A DNA stretch of 64,000 bases from Tetramitus jugosus (GCA_937625935.1 OW569372.1:124001-188000); one strand, 5' to 3'; counted from the stretch's first letter, positions 37,543 to 52,456 are shown. Numbers and translations are program-made. The notes: generated by a model not told the origin, from the letters alone.

Positions 37543-40500
37543 CTAAAGCGAGTCTTGTTGTGCATACTGGGGCACAGCATTCTCATTGAAGGTTGGTGGA
37601 TCATCAAAGAAACCAGAATTCTCTGATACATAGGTGATATTAAAGTCGTATGCTTCCTTCATTTCCACGTCTGGATGACTTCTCATTTTCTTTTGGCTCC
37701 TCCTCACGTAAAGGAAAATCAATGCGATACCCACTAGGATAAACAAGAGTAGAACGATGCAGACAGCCACTAACGCATAGAGAACATAAAGACCTGCATA
37801 GTTTTTGGACTGAGTAGGATAGATTTCCCCAGGGTCTTGGAACAAACGAGTGGAATTATCTGTGTTGTTCACAACAACAAATGCAATATTCAGAATAGGA
37901 TATCCTAAATGTCTTGCTAAATCTCCATTGGAAGCCTTTGCACTCAACAGTGAGAGCACTCCATGTAGCGCTTCGGTTTCTGCTTGAAGTGAAGTAGAAT
38001 TGGTCTTATTGTTTGATAAAATTGGAGGTTCAATCTCGAAGTCAACGATTGTTGAGCCTCGACGTATATCCACGATACGAATCGAACTTTTTTCGATTCC
38101 CAAGACGGCTGCCATGTTCTCAACAAAGTTGTTCTCAAAGAACTTGTCCAAATCTACGTCCATTCTGATTGAAACTTGAATGATAGGAACCTGCAACAAT
38201 TCAACATAATCACCACCTCTCACAACAAAGATCAAGATTCTCTTCTTGTAATCGAAGTAGTTAGCACCATTAACATCAGATGCAACAGGGCTTGAGAGAA
38301 GCTTAGCAGCAATCAATCTTCCATTGGAATCGTAAACTCTTACTTTGGATGGATTTGTGTACTTGAGAGAGCAGACAATGGATGTCGAGGGAAGAGCACC
38401 GGGCAAGTGGAACATCATGTTAGTAGGATTGGTACCTGTGAAAGATAATTCATAACGAACTCCATTTTCGACAAGTGGCCAGAACGCAGTTAGTCTGAGA
38501 TGACTGGTGTAATCCAATTGCCATCGATGATCCTGAGGGTTGTTAAGAAAGTCTGTCAAGCCTGTATTTGTATTCACGACCTTCAAAGGGGCAACTCTTC
38601 TTGTCAACGCATCAGGATCAAGACTATACAATAGTAACTGGAGCCATTCAAGATTTTTGCATTGATAGGCATTCCAAGACGGAATAAGAGAGCATCGAGA
38701 AGGATCAACAATATTCGGGTTGTAACTGACGACTGAGGATTGCGCTCCTGTACCGGTAAGAGTCCCATCGATATCCTTAAATGCCACCTGCTTCAACCCT
38801 TCACAATCCATTGTTCCACAGTCATCTTCGTTCCTCCAAGCTGGGTTAGGATTATCGATATAGAATCTTGCATTTTGATCGACATTGATCCATGTCGTCT
38901 CTCTGAATGATTGAATTCTCACAACGTCAGGTCCCATTGGATTTGCTTTAAAAGCTTGGTCCACCATGTTATTGCAATTTCTCTTCGGTTTCGTGAAGAA
39001 GTTTGCAAAGGTGATCCTATTCCATCCGTCCTTACCAAAAAGAGAAGGATCATGAACTGGCTTCTCCCACGGTAGCATGGATTTCGTAGGAGGAATGATC
39101 TTACCATCTTCATCATGAATGGCAGTATAAGCTCCAACTCTCGAGTAACAATCAACATTTGTTGAGGGGTCATAGTTGTTGCTCTCTCCGACAAACACAG
39201 AGTCCTCAACGAGAGAGTACTGATTCTGATCTCCATACCATGCAACATTGAGAGAGCTGCCAATTCCGGTATCTAATGACACTAGATTTGAAGCTTCTAC
39301 TGATGCGTGAGTGAAGTGCAGGAAAGCGATGTGGGATGTCTTGCTAACGAGCCACTTGGAAATCTTATGACATTTTTGAGTAGTGTTAGTCATGTACACA
39401 CCGATCCAAGCACCATGAACTTCATTATCTAAAAATCTCAAATTTCTAACATCTGTATAGCAACTGTCAGCTTCAACAAGAAATCCAAAGTATTCACTAC
39501 CAACTGCGATATTGTTCTTTGCAATATTATTGCGTCCTCTCATATCAAAGGATGCAAACGGTCTCAGTTCTTTGTCAGCATATGGCAAATGCTCGGCCCA
39601 TATTGCTATATTGTTGGTCAGGGAATTCGACTCGGTATCTAAACTGCAAACAAAGGCAGACGTAATGGTTTTGAATACCACATTTCTATCAATCTGAACA
39701 AGATTAGTTGATTGAATTAGGATAGCATTATTAAAACCGTCATGGATTGAACAATTCGAAATGAGTTGATCTGAAGCATCGAAAAGTCCTTTGAACACAA
39801 TACTTGCTCGATGATTGTCAAATTGACCAGTGTTTCTAATTTCAACTCCACTAAGAGATGTGGTTCCTCTATCAATGTCGTACTGCCCAACAAATATATG
39901 AGCTCCAAATTGTTCGCTAGTGTTTGAACCCTGGATTACGATATTGCGAGAGAGCAATGCTACTATTGCTCTATTGTCCAGAGATCTTGAACCCACATTA
40001 AAGAGAGCTCCGTGGTGTCTGTATTGTAGGGCGGAGTTTAAACCTAGGACCGTGTTTCCATTTTGTGAACTGATAGATGTTATCACTCGCTTCTCGGAGT
40101 GCACGAGATTTGATGAAGAAGTACCGATTACAATTGTTTCTCCCACTTTCCAATCAACTTTTCCTTCAACTATTATTCTTAATGCCCCAGAATTGGAGGT
40201 GGAAGCTAAGCGAGAGAAGATGGATCTGGAGGGACCGAAAAGTTTGAGAGCTCCAAAGTTGGCTAGTACCTTCGGACCTAAGTCAAACTCTTCTGCTATT
40301 AGCAAAGGAAACGATTTGCTGGTTCCATGAAGTGTAATAGTAGCACGATATGTAAATGGTTGATGTTCATCTCCGATCTGCAATGTACCATTCCTTAGGT
40401 AGATTGTGTCCGCATCAAGTGTTAAGTCTTTGTTATCAAAGATTAAGGTTCCCTGAATTTCGAGATTTCTCAATTTTGGAGGACTGATATCCATGATCAC

Positions 40501-43500
40501 TATCCAACCAGGCTTGATAAGAACATCTGAATTCAACTTTGGAATTTCGCCTCTCCAAAAGAGCGGATCACTCCAGAAACCCTTGCGGTATTCATAACCA
40601 GGTCGAGGATTTTGAGGACACCCAGTTACGGGACAGCGTCTTCCATATATCGTCAACCAATTAGAACTTAGTTCATAATTAATGGATGTACCTCTGAATA
40701 TAACATCGACGGTTTTTTCTGTATCGTTGTAGAATGAGGAGCCATGTGGCGCAGTGGGGCTTAAACTTGAATTTCCAGATAGAATCGTCGATGGTTTTGT
40801 TTCCACTTCGAAATGATCTCGGAAATCTGTGTGATTGAGTCTTAAGTAAAATGTATCATTTGGTTGAATTCTGTTAACCATAAACGATACCTTCTCCCAG
40901 TCCACATACGTATCAAAATAAACTTCAAACATTTCATCCATGATGATCGGAGCAACCCAACCAGGAGTTGGATTGCTCTTGTCCATCCATGCGATGTTCG
41001 ATTGACCATATCTACTTGTAATGATAATGTCCTTTTGGCGCAGAGTATTGGTGGGTAAATAGTTGTAAACGGCCATGCGGCGAATTGCAATGGAGCTATC
41101 ACATGTAAATCCATCAAAGTGATCATTGTAAGAACAAACAGAGTGGTTGTTATGAGAATGAGCAGGTATCGTCCATCCATGCACAAAACCTGTCAGTGAT
41201 CCATCCTCATCATAATAAATTTCTTTCCGCGGGAAACCCCATCTCACCTTGAAAGGAGAGTTTAAGAACTTCAAACCAGCAAACTTTGTGGTGTATCCTC
41301 CTTGATTGAGCACGGGTGATACACCACACTTACTGCAACTGCTGAGTGCTGGTAATCGGGGAGAGATAAAGTTAATAAAGGTAACATTCCGCACAAAGAA
41401 ATTCTCTGTTCTTGGAGTTACGAGTCCTCCAGCCTCAAGGCCTTCAGAAGGGTTTGGTAGATTAGATGTTGCAATAATTACAGAGTCTTGTATGGATGCC
41501 GAGTTCACTGGTGCCTCAGGAAGAATCCATGATACTTCTAATCCGGCCCTTGAATTATCAGAAACGATAAAGTTCTTAAATGTAACATCTCCAACCAAAG
41601 TGGCAATCATACCACAGCGACCATTCTTGTATGCGGTAAATTTGGTAAACACAGCTGGAACTGTAGGATTGGAGGTCGAAACATCTTGGCAAGGAGAGAT
41701 ACGAGGAGAAAAACTCTCAAACACTCGGAGACCATAACGGCCCACACTATGAGCAGTGTTGTCGTTGAAGGTTCCCAATGGAGTGTTCTTAGGACATATA
41801 TGATCATTTCCTGCAGATGCACCAGTGGGGTGTTCGAATAAGTCGAACCAGAAGCCATAATGGCCAGAACCTGCGGCCACGTTGTGTTTGAGAATATTAT
41901 TGGGATTTGTCACCCAAAACACAGCAGGCGCGACATCACTGTTGAGAAGACTGTATGATGGAAGAGTCATGACGCCCAAGTTATTGATCAATTCGTTGTT
42001 TGTTTCTATACCATCTTCTATGAAATAGGTATGACCCTTGCAATGATAGGCCACATTGTTGTAAACTCGCAAGTAATGAACACCATGAAGGGCAACCGCG
42101 CGGTTCCAGGTGTGATGGATTGAATTATTTGTCACATAAGACTTCTTGACATTTCCGAGCATATGGAAGTGAATTGGATATCTTCCTAGTCCATGAGCCT
42201 GACCCACACGAGTAAATTCACAGTTTGAAATTCGGGCTATAGAAGAGTCTTCACCTCGAGAGTGAATCATAAAGTGGGCTCCATATTCTTGTTCTGTTGA
42301 ACCTTCATCGCCTTGGAACTTTACATTTCTAGTTAGTAGACCAACTTCTGCTCGGGTGTCAAGGAGAATCCCTTCGAGTTGCTGGATGATACCAGAATGA
42401 GAGAACTTGAAGGAAGGACTTATTTTGAATGTGTGAGCGTTAATTACTTCCACGATCATTACTTCCTCAGCCTCCAACCAGTCCAGATCTGTGGGAGCGA
42501 CTACCAATGAATCATCAACCCCCCAGTCTGTTTCCTGACTCAGTTGCACTATGTTTGTTCCAGGAGCTACTGTTTCATTTAGTTTCACCCAAGAAACCTT
42601 TGGAGCTCCGTGCATATCCACAACACCTGTCCGCAGAGCCATACATTTTGCTCCATACATTGGAATTTCCTTAGAATTCTCTCGATCACCAAATAATGTG
42701 ATTGTTGCCTTGTGTTGGAAAGGAGAATCCTCTGTACCAATTTGCAATTTTCCACCTTCAATGAAAATGTAATCTGCTTTAACTTCTAGGTCTTGTTCGT
42801 CCTCAAATATGAGAGTACCTTGTATAATCAATAGTTTTAGTTTTGGAGGTGAAATGTCCAACAAAATAGTTTGACCTGGAGGGATAACAACACTCTCTCC
42901 TTCAACTGGAGGATGAGTATTTCCCCATGTCGTGTTTGCTGACCATTTGTCAATGTAAGTGAATCGTATGTTTTCGATTTGAGCAGCTTTCCCTTTGTTC
43001 GGCACATCAATCACGATACTAGAATCTTCATTCACACTTTCTCTTTTTCCTGTGATGCAAGTGATGAGCGTGTCGGTAACACTTTCTACTGAGCACTCAA
43101 CAGTGTTGATTGTGACTCTGGTCACTTCTGTACCAAATCCAAAACCTGACAGTGACACTAAGGTGCCTCCTGCAGCTGTTCCGTTGGTGGGATAAACAGA
43201 GGCAATAACTGCTGTTCTCTCCATACTATATGTAATATTTCCCGAAGATTGTCTCTTTGTGCCATTCATTGAAATATGAACTTCACAAACCCCATCATAG
43301 TTATTAGCGATCTCAAAACCATAGAATTCCACTTCTGCAAGACTACAATAACTATCAGGACCTCCAACATATCGGAAATAGCGGAAGGCATCATCGTTCA
43401 CTATTTCAAACGTATTCCATCCGGAATCAACCAATGAGTCAATATTTTTTATCACAGTCCAAGGTCCAATAGAAGACATTGATGCTTCAAATCTTCCATT

Positions 43501-46500
43501 CACTCGTTGTCGTCCAGTCGCAATATCATTTCGAGGCAGGAATTTAACTCGAGATGGATTTGCAACAAAGCGTGTTCCAATATCGACTCCAATGGAACAG
43601 GAGCTACGGGAGGCATAGTTTGATGTGAAGAAAGACTTTTCATCTCCGTCAAAAACGTTACTGTACTTAACCATTGAGTTCTCAGGTGTTCCCATTCCAA
43701 ATACTTCTCCCCTCAGCACTATTTCATTTTTCCAATTGAATGCAATGGAGCTATTGTGATTCAACAGTCTTGGTGCCAAGCAATCAATAGACGAATAGGT
43801 GAACGATTGAACATTGCAATCAAATCCACATATTGTGATGGACGTATCTTGTGACAATCCGATTGCATTCACAATACGAACTGTATCACCTCCTGCAAAA
43901 CTAATCGGTTCATTACTTGACACTGTGCCAGCATCCAAAATAGAATTGTACGTCATGCTAACACTGCTTAAGGAATACCCCTTCCCAGCAACAAACAAAG
44001 AAAGAGAATATTGTCCAAATGGAACATCTGGAATTGCGCAAGTAATAAGGGTCTCGGTCTCTTCGAGAATCTCGCAGATGTAGGAACCAATTAGAACTTG
44101 TGTATCATTCGTAAAACCATCTCCTTCAATAGTCAAAATTGATCCCGAACTACCAGATGTTGGCCCCCAGGTAGAAATACGGGGAGTTAATTCCCACGAA
44201 TAACTCATATTACAATTTGAACATTCGGCATACACATCATTGACTGAAATTGAAATGGGATGCAGGATATCATCTGACCGTTGACCAACAATGCAAGTAA
44301 GTTCACTGTAAGTGCTAGATCGCACTACGCAATCGTGCATTCCTAATTTAACTTTGTTTCGTGCTGCATGAACGCTAAAGCCTGATCCAAAGAATGTTGT
44401 TTTAAAGCCGGCAACTGAGCCTACACTCTGGGATACACTGTCAAGAGATAGATCAAAATTGAAGAGTTGCAGGGACGAACGTACAAACATGGCCGAGCCT
44501 AACTCTTCAAATCGAATATCAATCTCATTATCAATTGAGGCTTCATGTTCAGGAATTATGCACTCGATGTGGGAAGAGTTGTGTGAATCTATATGTGAAG
44601 GTTCTCCCCCGATTGAAACATTAGGATTTTTACCGAAACCTTCTCCACCAATGATTAGCTTATCTCCAACTTGACCATTCGTACGGTCTACGAAATGAAC
44701 TATAGGGGTTTTCTCAGATGAGTATTCAAAGGTACAATTACCGGTACAGGAGGCCTTAATTAGTTTATCTCCCTGACTGTCAACAATAACAAGGTCATAT
44801 ATTTGAGAATATCCCACATATGCCGTAGTACATTTGATTGCATCATCCTCAGAATCTTCTTGAATCTCACATTCAAGATCTCCAACAAAGACAGAGATAC
44901 TCTCTTTGAACTTCAGACCTCTTCCTCGAACAGTGATGAGCGTGCCTCCTGCAATAGAGCCACTATTCGGATGGATTCGATCAATGACACAAGCAACTTC
45001 CACTTCTGGTGCTCTCATTGCTCGTCCTTTTTCTTTTACAGTGAACTGCAAAGGAAGTACCCCACTTGATGAAGCTGTAATGGCGCATCTCACCTCATTT
45101 TCGCTTGCAAACACTACTTTACACTGATCGTTTCCAAGTTTAATACTATTGCCAGACAACTCATCACTAAACTGGTCCCCATAAATAACAAGTTCTTGAT
45201 CAACACTGAACAATGATATTATCTGAGGGGAAACAGAATAAATAACAGGACTGGCACTCAGTGAATAATTAAACCAAAAAGAAGTGGACGTTCCATCTAT
45301 AGCTAATGTCACATTCAGAGTGTTCTCAATTGCTTCAACAGCTGGAGCCAAGCATTGAATTTCCTCTAATTCATATGAGATCACCTCACAATCTCTTCCA
45401 CCAAGAGTGATGTGAGTTCGTTGATGAAAGCCATACCCTGTAATTGTCATCACGGTTCCTCCAGCAAAACTACCTTGCTCGGGAGACAGAGCATACACCT
45501 CATAGTCGGCAGAAAAAACCACCACATTAGAATCTCCCTTTCCGGACACAGTCACGATAACATCATTGCTACCTCCATGAAAGTGAGTTAATTGACACAC
45601 TATTTCTGTCTCAGAGTTAATGATAATAGGGCAGTCGAATCCCCCTACGCTTACAGAGTTGTCAGACGAGTCTAAAGCAAAATTCTGCCCGTTAATAGTC
45701 ATAACAGAAACATCATTGCCTCCCACTGGGTCAATATTCAAAATACTGGGTGTGAGAGAAACTGAATAGTTAAAAGAACAATCCGAGCTGAGCATGCATG
45801 CCGACTGGATTCCGTTAGAGATAACTTGTACTTGTGGGGTGTTCTTAGGCACAACGAACATATCTCCTGGAATTGGTCCTAGTAAAATATCGTTGCTAGC
45901 TGGTCTTACTTCCCTGACACTAACTGAAGCGTCTGATCCTGTCAAATTAGATCTTGTAATCATCAAAGGCGGTGTGCCGTCATATGTATCGAATAGTACC
46001 GTCCATATATTGTTATCCAAGCCATTACCTGATTGATAAACGGTTAGCACACCAATTCCAGGAAAATTTTGCAGCAATAATTTCATTTTGGTGCTATCTG
46101 CATTGTAAGGAATAACAATGGAAGACTCTCCAAACATGACATCAAATGATCCTTGAATTGGTATTGACGCTAGTTGTACTCGAGAAACCGATGTGAGAAT
46201 CGATAGGCCACTCTTCTCTGTTAACATACTCTCATCAACGAGAAACAGTGGTCTATCCTCCAAAGAAGGACTATTAAAAGTAATGTTAAACATGATTGAA
46301 TTACCATCCTCAAACTTACTCACTGAGATACTCCCAATGTTCGCAATCTGTGAAACTAGAGTAGAAACAGCACTCGCAGGAGATGAAACATTCATATACA
46401 CAGTAGCACTCGACTTCCAAGCTAGTCTGAACGAACCTTCTTGGACATTAACAAGTCGAACAGATTGAACCTCTCGCTGAACAGAACTTTGAGTCCGCAT

Positions 46501-47971
46501 CTCTTGTACAGCTCTGATACTGTTTACTGTTCGCTGATCAGACGAATATCTAACTCCAATACTTGCATAGTCATTACCTTGTTGGTGTTTCTGTACAAGT
46601 TCGATATAATACAATTTTCCTCTCTGGAGTTGAATAGTGGCAGATTTTGCAGTGAAACTTGGTGATTGAAAGATTCTGTAAGGCGACCAATTGGTCTCAA
46701 CAATTTTTGTAGCCCCTTGAGAATCTTCGCTAGAGCTCAGCCATAACTCTGCATGACTGGAGCATGATAGATAAAATGTGTGAGAGCCAGATGATCGTGG
46801 AGCGAACAAGCTGTACATCCTGTCTCCGTACTCCTTATTGGAAGAACTTAAAGGAACTTCGAATGATCCAACAATTAATTGGGTCTCATCAGGTGAATCT
46901 GGAAAAGAGGAAAGGGCGCGCAATGTCGAAACACCCCAACCAGTTACATCTCTCCATATTTCACGAATTATTCCTCTTCCCCCTGAAGAATGAGATCCTG
47001 CATATGAGGCATTCATCGGAGTAGTTTTACATGTGATCTGGCTGGACGAGCTAGAAATAACAGTACAAGAATTTCCATCAACAAGAACAGAGTTATTCTC
47101 TCCCTTACTACTAAATCCCGATCCATCAATCACAAGTACTGAGCCACCATGAAGAGACCCTGAATTTGCTGACAATCGGCGAATTACTGGTACCGCAGCA
47201 AAGTGATATGGAGTGTTATCTGGAGAGAGAAGCCAATCCGATTGGGAAATATCAGCCTTTCCCCTTCCATTGATATTCATTGATGCATTATAGTATCCTG
47301 GTTCCAGATCTCCGAGCTTGCAAGAAACTCCTCCCCATTTGTCAGTGTATCCAAAGTAATTGTCCAGACGCCAATTCATTGGTACAGAAGACTCTTGATC
47401 GTCTCCAAGTATCGTCGAACATCTTATTCCTCCAACACTTAAACCATCGAATTGCAACGGATCATCCTCAATAAGTCTGCCTTGAAATGAGATTGCTTGA
47501 TCCGAAAGCGCTCCTGTAGGAGTCAGACCTTTGAGTACAGGTGTATCCGTAACCGTGTACGAAAAAACACACCCTCCTTGAGCGTTACATATTGCTTGCA
47601 TCTCATGATTGATCATCATTTTGATAGGTTGAACGCTATTACCACGAGTTTGAGCAGGTGGTGTGATGCATGTTATCGAATTCACTGTCGAAAAAAAGGG
47701 TAATACTTCACAGACAGCACCACCGATCCAAATCATGTTTGAACCTTGGTCATGTTTTGTGCTGAAGGAAGTACCATGTATTACTATCTTCGTACCGCCC
47801 TCAATAGAACCATGATTCGGTTCGATTCGATAAATATCTTCAACAATGTTAGTTTCGTGGGAAATATCAGATATCCACATTAAATTTTGACCTACATTGA
47901 GCCGTGGCACTCTCCTTGCCTATAAAGCACAAGAAGGCCAGAATCAAGAACACACTTTGAATAACGTTCAT
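37543..47971 (-). CDS. Fibrocystin-L (PKHD1L1)-like giant receptor, 3456 aa (two exons)
   Basis: Exon 1 (47896-47971) encodes a signal peptide (MNVIQSVFLILAFLCFIG, probable cut near ATA-Q). A 58-nt intron (47838-47895, GTAGGT...GAAG) joins it in phase to exon 2 (37543-47837). The ectodomain has about a dozen IPT/TIG repeats (pattern PxxGSxxGGTxxxIxGxxF), a PA14-type domain at about 320-460, a discoidin-like insert at about 1415-1525, two G8 domains at about 1650-1740 and 2437-2525, and parallel beta-helix repeats (NNSIHHTWNRAVALHG). One TM helix lies near 3375-3400, then a short tail. This order is that of fibrocystin-L, a large cell-surface protein whose animal forms are stereociliary or ciliary. 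The ligand is unknown. Confidence 0.9.
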
Positions 47972-48205
47972 TTTCTATCAAGCTCTCCTCCCAAAGTCGT
48001 TGTTCGGAACTTTTTAAATCTCACGATGATGAATGAGTGCGAACGTTTGTTTTGTTGGTACCAAACAGATTCTCCAACAATGTCCAAAGAGAGCTGCACA
48101 GTATCTGTTGTACGGTATCTCAAATCGTAGTGAAAGTGTTCGCCCTGCTCTGCCGCGGTCGCATCTACGGAATTTTGCGCCACACCATAAACAGAAACGC
48201 GCTAT

Positions 48206-51200
48206 TTATTCACTTGCCTCGGATCTCTTCTTGGCCAGAAGAGCCCTCTTTTTTGCGAGAGCAAGCTCTTTTGGAGATAACTTGTCGCTAGACTTGAAAT
48301 GATAGCGAACTCGGGGTAGATTGAAGGGTGCAGAGCCTTGCTCGGATAAATCCATGACCATGACCTGCAAGCTGAGTACGGATTGCGTCTTGTCCAACTT
48401 CTCTTTTGTCAACTTCTCAATGAGCTTAGACACCGGTACAGTGTTTCGCTTTTCAAGTTTATCTCTCGGCATGAAGCATGTGTAGAGTACAACACCGTAG
48501 TACGTAACACTCAGGACTTGATACTGTGTACCACTACTGATCCTTTGCAACAGTTCGTGCAACGTCAAATCTGTTTTCTCGTCAATCTCAATTGTGTCCC
48601 AGATGGTGTACCGATTGGCAATCTCTTTCCTTGCTGGTGCTGGCTCACTCATCGTGATAAATGGAATAGCAATATTGAGATAGGAGCAACGAAGTTCCTC
48701 GATTGACTTTTTTTCTAATATCTTGTACAGCTCGAGTGACACCAATCCTGTGACGAGTGCTGTGGTCGTGATCATTGCCGGAATAATGTTACCCGCAATA
48801 CCCTTTGTCACCCACTTGTCCACTTCTGGAATCTTATAACTTCTGGCTCTCAGATTACTACACGACGTCATAAATTCGACATGGAAGTTCGTATCAGAGT
48901 CCTTTTCGAACTCAATGGGAACAAACTTTGGTTGATCACTTGTTGTGCACTTTGCTAAAATATTAGTTTTCAAGTGTTCTATATACTCCTCTCTCCTCTT
49001 CGCTTGACTGTCATCAGAAACGGATTCATCCTCTTTTGGTTTCTCCTCGCTCTTTTCATTTTCTCCTTTGGTCGTATCTGCAATAGGATTGGGCACATAT
49101 TGGGGTACAGTGACTTGTTGCACAATATCTTTCAAGTCAGCTAGATTTGAAGTGATTCCATAGAGATTAGAGTACAAAATAGATGCTGCCTCAATAAACA
49201 TCATGTGGGTTTCATCTTCCAGATCAAATGATATTGGTGTTGGACATCGTTTGTTTCCTGACCAGAACATGCCTCCACTTGCAGATTGTTTGTCCGCTGG
49301 ATAAGTCAAGATAATATTCTTGATTCCCCAATTGAAAAGCTCTTCAAATTTGATTCTTGCCCAAGAAACGCAATCCAAGAAAGAGAGAGGCTTATTTCTA
49401 ACCAAATAATCATACACGGTTTCCAAGGCGAGAATATTATTACCCTTTTCACCGCTCATAAATGATTGTGGATTGCTGATGAACTCATTCACAACCTCTA
49501 CATTATCATTCAATGAAGATTTAAATACACTCTTGGCCCACGTAATTGTATGCTGAATAACATTTGGGAAGAAGTGAATCGTACATTCTGGGAACACATT
49601 CTGTTCGGGATCACTCTGGCTACCATAACTCTCCGTGACATCTGGATAGATGACTTGAACATTTGCCTTGGTACCCAGAGTTCCACTTTCGAGAAGTGGC
49701 TTTCTGAAGAAGATGCACTTACTATCGACATACTTTCTCGCTTCGATATTATCTAGAGCATTGGTAACAAAGTCCAAAGAACTCCAGAATTTCTCATTGA
49801 ACACATTTTCGGTCTCAGGTCCGACTCTATCTTGTAATGCTTCGACATTTAAGTGAGCGTTCATACACCGAGCTGCTTCTGCACCGACAACACTCTTCAT
49901 TTTACCAATATGTTCTTTCCTGAACAGAAATTGTCGACTTAGATTAGAGTTTTCAATGCTGTCCAAATCTGTGACAATAAGTTTACCACGAGGACCACAA
50001 GCTGTTCCCATCAAAGCAAAATTCTTTAAAAACTCGCAACCCAACGCACCAGCTCCCACCAGGAAACTTGTTTGATTTTCGAGCTTTCTTTGATACTTTC
50101 TTCCAAACACCACGATTTGGCCATCATATCGGCAGTCCATTGGCTGGAATTCTTCTTCCGACACATCATTGTCGAACTTTGGTAGGGAAAGACATGACTC
50201 AAAATGGAACCATTGATGAATAGGTGAGAACTTTTGAGTAGTAGCCTTCTGCACTTCCTGGGCTGCCAATCCTCCGAGTACTGCAGCCATTGGATTTAAT
50301 TGTCCTCTGCTCGTATAGGATAAATTCTTGATCAGGTTGGTCTCCAAATCACTCAACTCTTCACGATTGAAATTTTGTTTCGCTATTTGGAGCATTTCCT
50401 CGGCATCCCTCTCATTTCTAGGTGCTGGTAGTCTACCATTTTTCGTATTAAAATCAGCCAACGTAATCATACAAGTGTGTAACAGTGGTGGATAGTCCAT
50501 CTTTGCATAGTCATAGAAGAAATCACAATTAGGATCCTTCAATGAATCAGAGAGAGACTTAAAATGAAGTGTTACAGGTTTTTTGACTTGGAAGTAATGA
50601 CCTCCGCTCGTGTATGCCTTGCACTTCGATGCATGAATATCATTAATAGAGAATTTGAATGGATCAACTCTCTTGATCACAAACTCTCTCTCATTCAATT
50701 CCACAGCACCTTCGATGCCTCTCAATATGACGATATCATCGTCATTCAGTCCATGAGGCTTCACATTTCCTTCATCTTTCGTATCTACTACAAGTACACC
50801 GCTGTCGTCACTCTCAATATTGACAACAACACCACTGGATGGTTGTTCTCCATCAGTGTCCAAAACTTCAAAGCTATCGCCAAAGTCTACAAAAACAGAG
50901 CCGAATAAACCTCTGGATTCAGCAGCAATAAATTTCACCCTGTTCCTTCTACAAATTTCATTCAGAGACACGAGTTGACAAATATGGTCATCTGTGAACA
51001 CAACCACTGAAAACTGCTTCAAAAATGATTCGTCCAACTCTCCTGTATACACTTGAACATCACTATATTCGTTCAACAAGCTCAAATAACGCAAACTTTG
51101 CTTTGCTCTGTTTTGTCCAATCAATTCTTGCTCCACGACGACAGCACTCGTTGCATCACCACTGCTACTACCGTTTCCATCACTTGTACCATCTTCAGGA

Positions 51201-51531
51201 GACAACAAGAGAAATTGTGATGACAAATCCATCCAAGTCACTGGCTTTGGATCATACAGGGTCAAATTCTTGGCTCCCATCAACACCAAATTCTTTGCTA
51301 CACATGATAACAACAAGCAAATCGAAAAAAAAAACATTTTTTGAAAGAGTGTGAGACACAATGGAATGAAAAAAAAACTCATCTCTTCGACTCATCATCA
51401 CACTTACCAATTTCAGCACCCAATCCACCCATGCCTACAATCAGAGTTTTACTAGCCAAAATCTTTTGCATGGCCTCTCGACCAATGGTTCTAGCTTGTC
51501 TATCATATCTGTCTCTTTCTCTGTCATCCAT
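48206..51531 (-). CDS. UBA1: Ubiquitin-activating enzyme E1 (UBA1), two exons
   Basis: Exon 1 (51408-51531) encodes MDDRERDRYDRQARTIG to GAEI, and exon 2 (48206-51297) continues AKNLVLMGAKNLTLYD. The intron is 110 nt. The 1071 residues match UBA1 length. The pseudo-adenylation half has GMGGLGAEIAKN. The active half has VGAGALGCEFLKN (ATP site) and DLDSIENSNLSRQFLFR. The catalytic cysteine is in FPECTIHFFPN (near residue 610). A Ser/Glu-rich insert precedes the C-terminal ubiquitin-fold domain. UBA1 adenylates ubiquitin and passes the thioester to E2 enzymes. Upstream in-frame ATGs (near 51627) would add about 33 basic residues. Confidence 0.96.
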
Positions 51532-51732
51532 CTTATTATGTAAGCTTAATTTGTGTTTTTGTTGTTTGGTTGTTTTGATGAAACCAATCATGGGTTTTTT
51601 CGTTCGAACACGAGCTTGAAGTTCCATGGCGGGAGAATGTGATGGAGAAACCTCCCAGTCTTGAAAATTCGCATCTGCGGCTAAACTGCATTGCAGCCAA
51701 AAAGCTAACAAAACAAAAAAACTACGATCATC

Positions 51733-52347
51733 ATGTCATCCTCTGATCATTTCTCAAATAACAACACCAACACTCAACAACAAGAGGAAGAAGAAGAAGA
51801 GCTCAACTATGGTCCATCCATGGGTCCATCCAGCTACTACAAAAACTTTGACGAGAGTGATCCCGCAGCCCCGCCACAAAAAATTCCATTCACAGAATTG
51901 AAAACACAGGAACAATATGCGTTTGTCAAGGGTCAATTATCCTATTTTGACATTTTGTACATGCCATACACGCCGTGTGGACCCATTTTTGATCGATTGA
52001 AACCATCGATTGAATCCAAAACGAAACAAAAGAGACGACAAGAAGAATATTATCAGACTCAATGGGATAAACAATTGGAATTGAAAGCAAAGGAAGAACA
52101 AAAACAACTTGAGTCAAAGTCTCAGACATCATCAACAATGTCCACCATGAACCAAGCACAACAAATTCAACATCAACAACAGTTAAAGTTGGAACAAAAG
52201 AGAAAACAGCAACAACAAAAGAAGCCAGAGTTGGACCCAGTGCTCGTTCAACAATTTAAAGACTGTCTCGCATTGAACAGAAAGTTCTATGAGAAGCGAG
52301 CTGAGAATTTGAACAACTTCAAGAAGAGTGTGACCTCTATTTACTAA
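51733..52347 (+). CDS. Unknown Gln/Lys-rich protein
   Basis: The protein has 204 residues. After an N/Q/E-rich start it has one conserved-looking block (FTELKTQEQYAFVKGQLSYF, then DILYMPYTPCGPIFDRLKP). Next come a highly charged coiled-coil region (KQKRRQEEYYQTQWDKQLEL, EQKRKQQQQKKPELDP) and a C-terminal helical segment (VQQFKDCLALNRKFYEKRAENLNNFKKSV). No TM helix or signal peptide. I do not recognise the family. The gene is divergent from UBA1, with the start codons about 200 bp apart. Confidence 0.65.
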   Translation: MSSSDHFSNNNTNTQQQEEEEEELNYGPSMGPSSYYKNFDESDPAAPPQKIPFTELKTQEQYAFVKGQLSYFDILYMPYTPCGPIFDRLKPSIESKTKQKRRQEEYYQTQWDKQLELKAKEEQKQLESKSQTSSTMSTMNQAQQIQHQQQLKLEQKRKQQQQKKPELDPVLVQQFKDCLALNRKFYEKRAENLNNFKKSVTSIY

Positions 52348-52456
52348 GTGTATAAACTTGTTCAAACATTAAACTGGGAAAAAGCTTACTAAAGATTCCA
52401 TCCATTCTATATTACATCCATTTGTGATCCTTTTTGTTGGTTTGTTTGTGTAGCTC

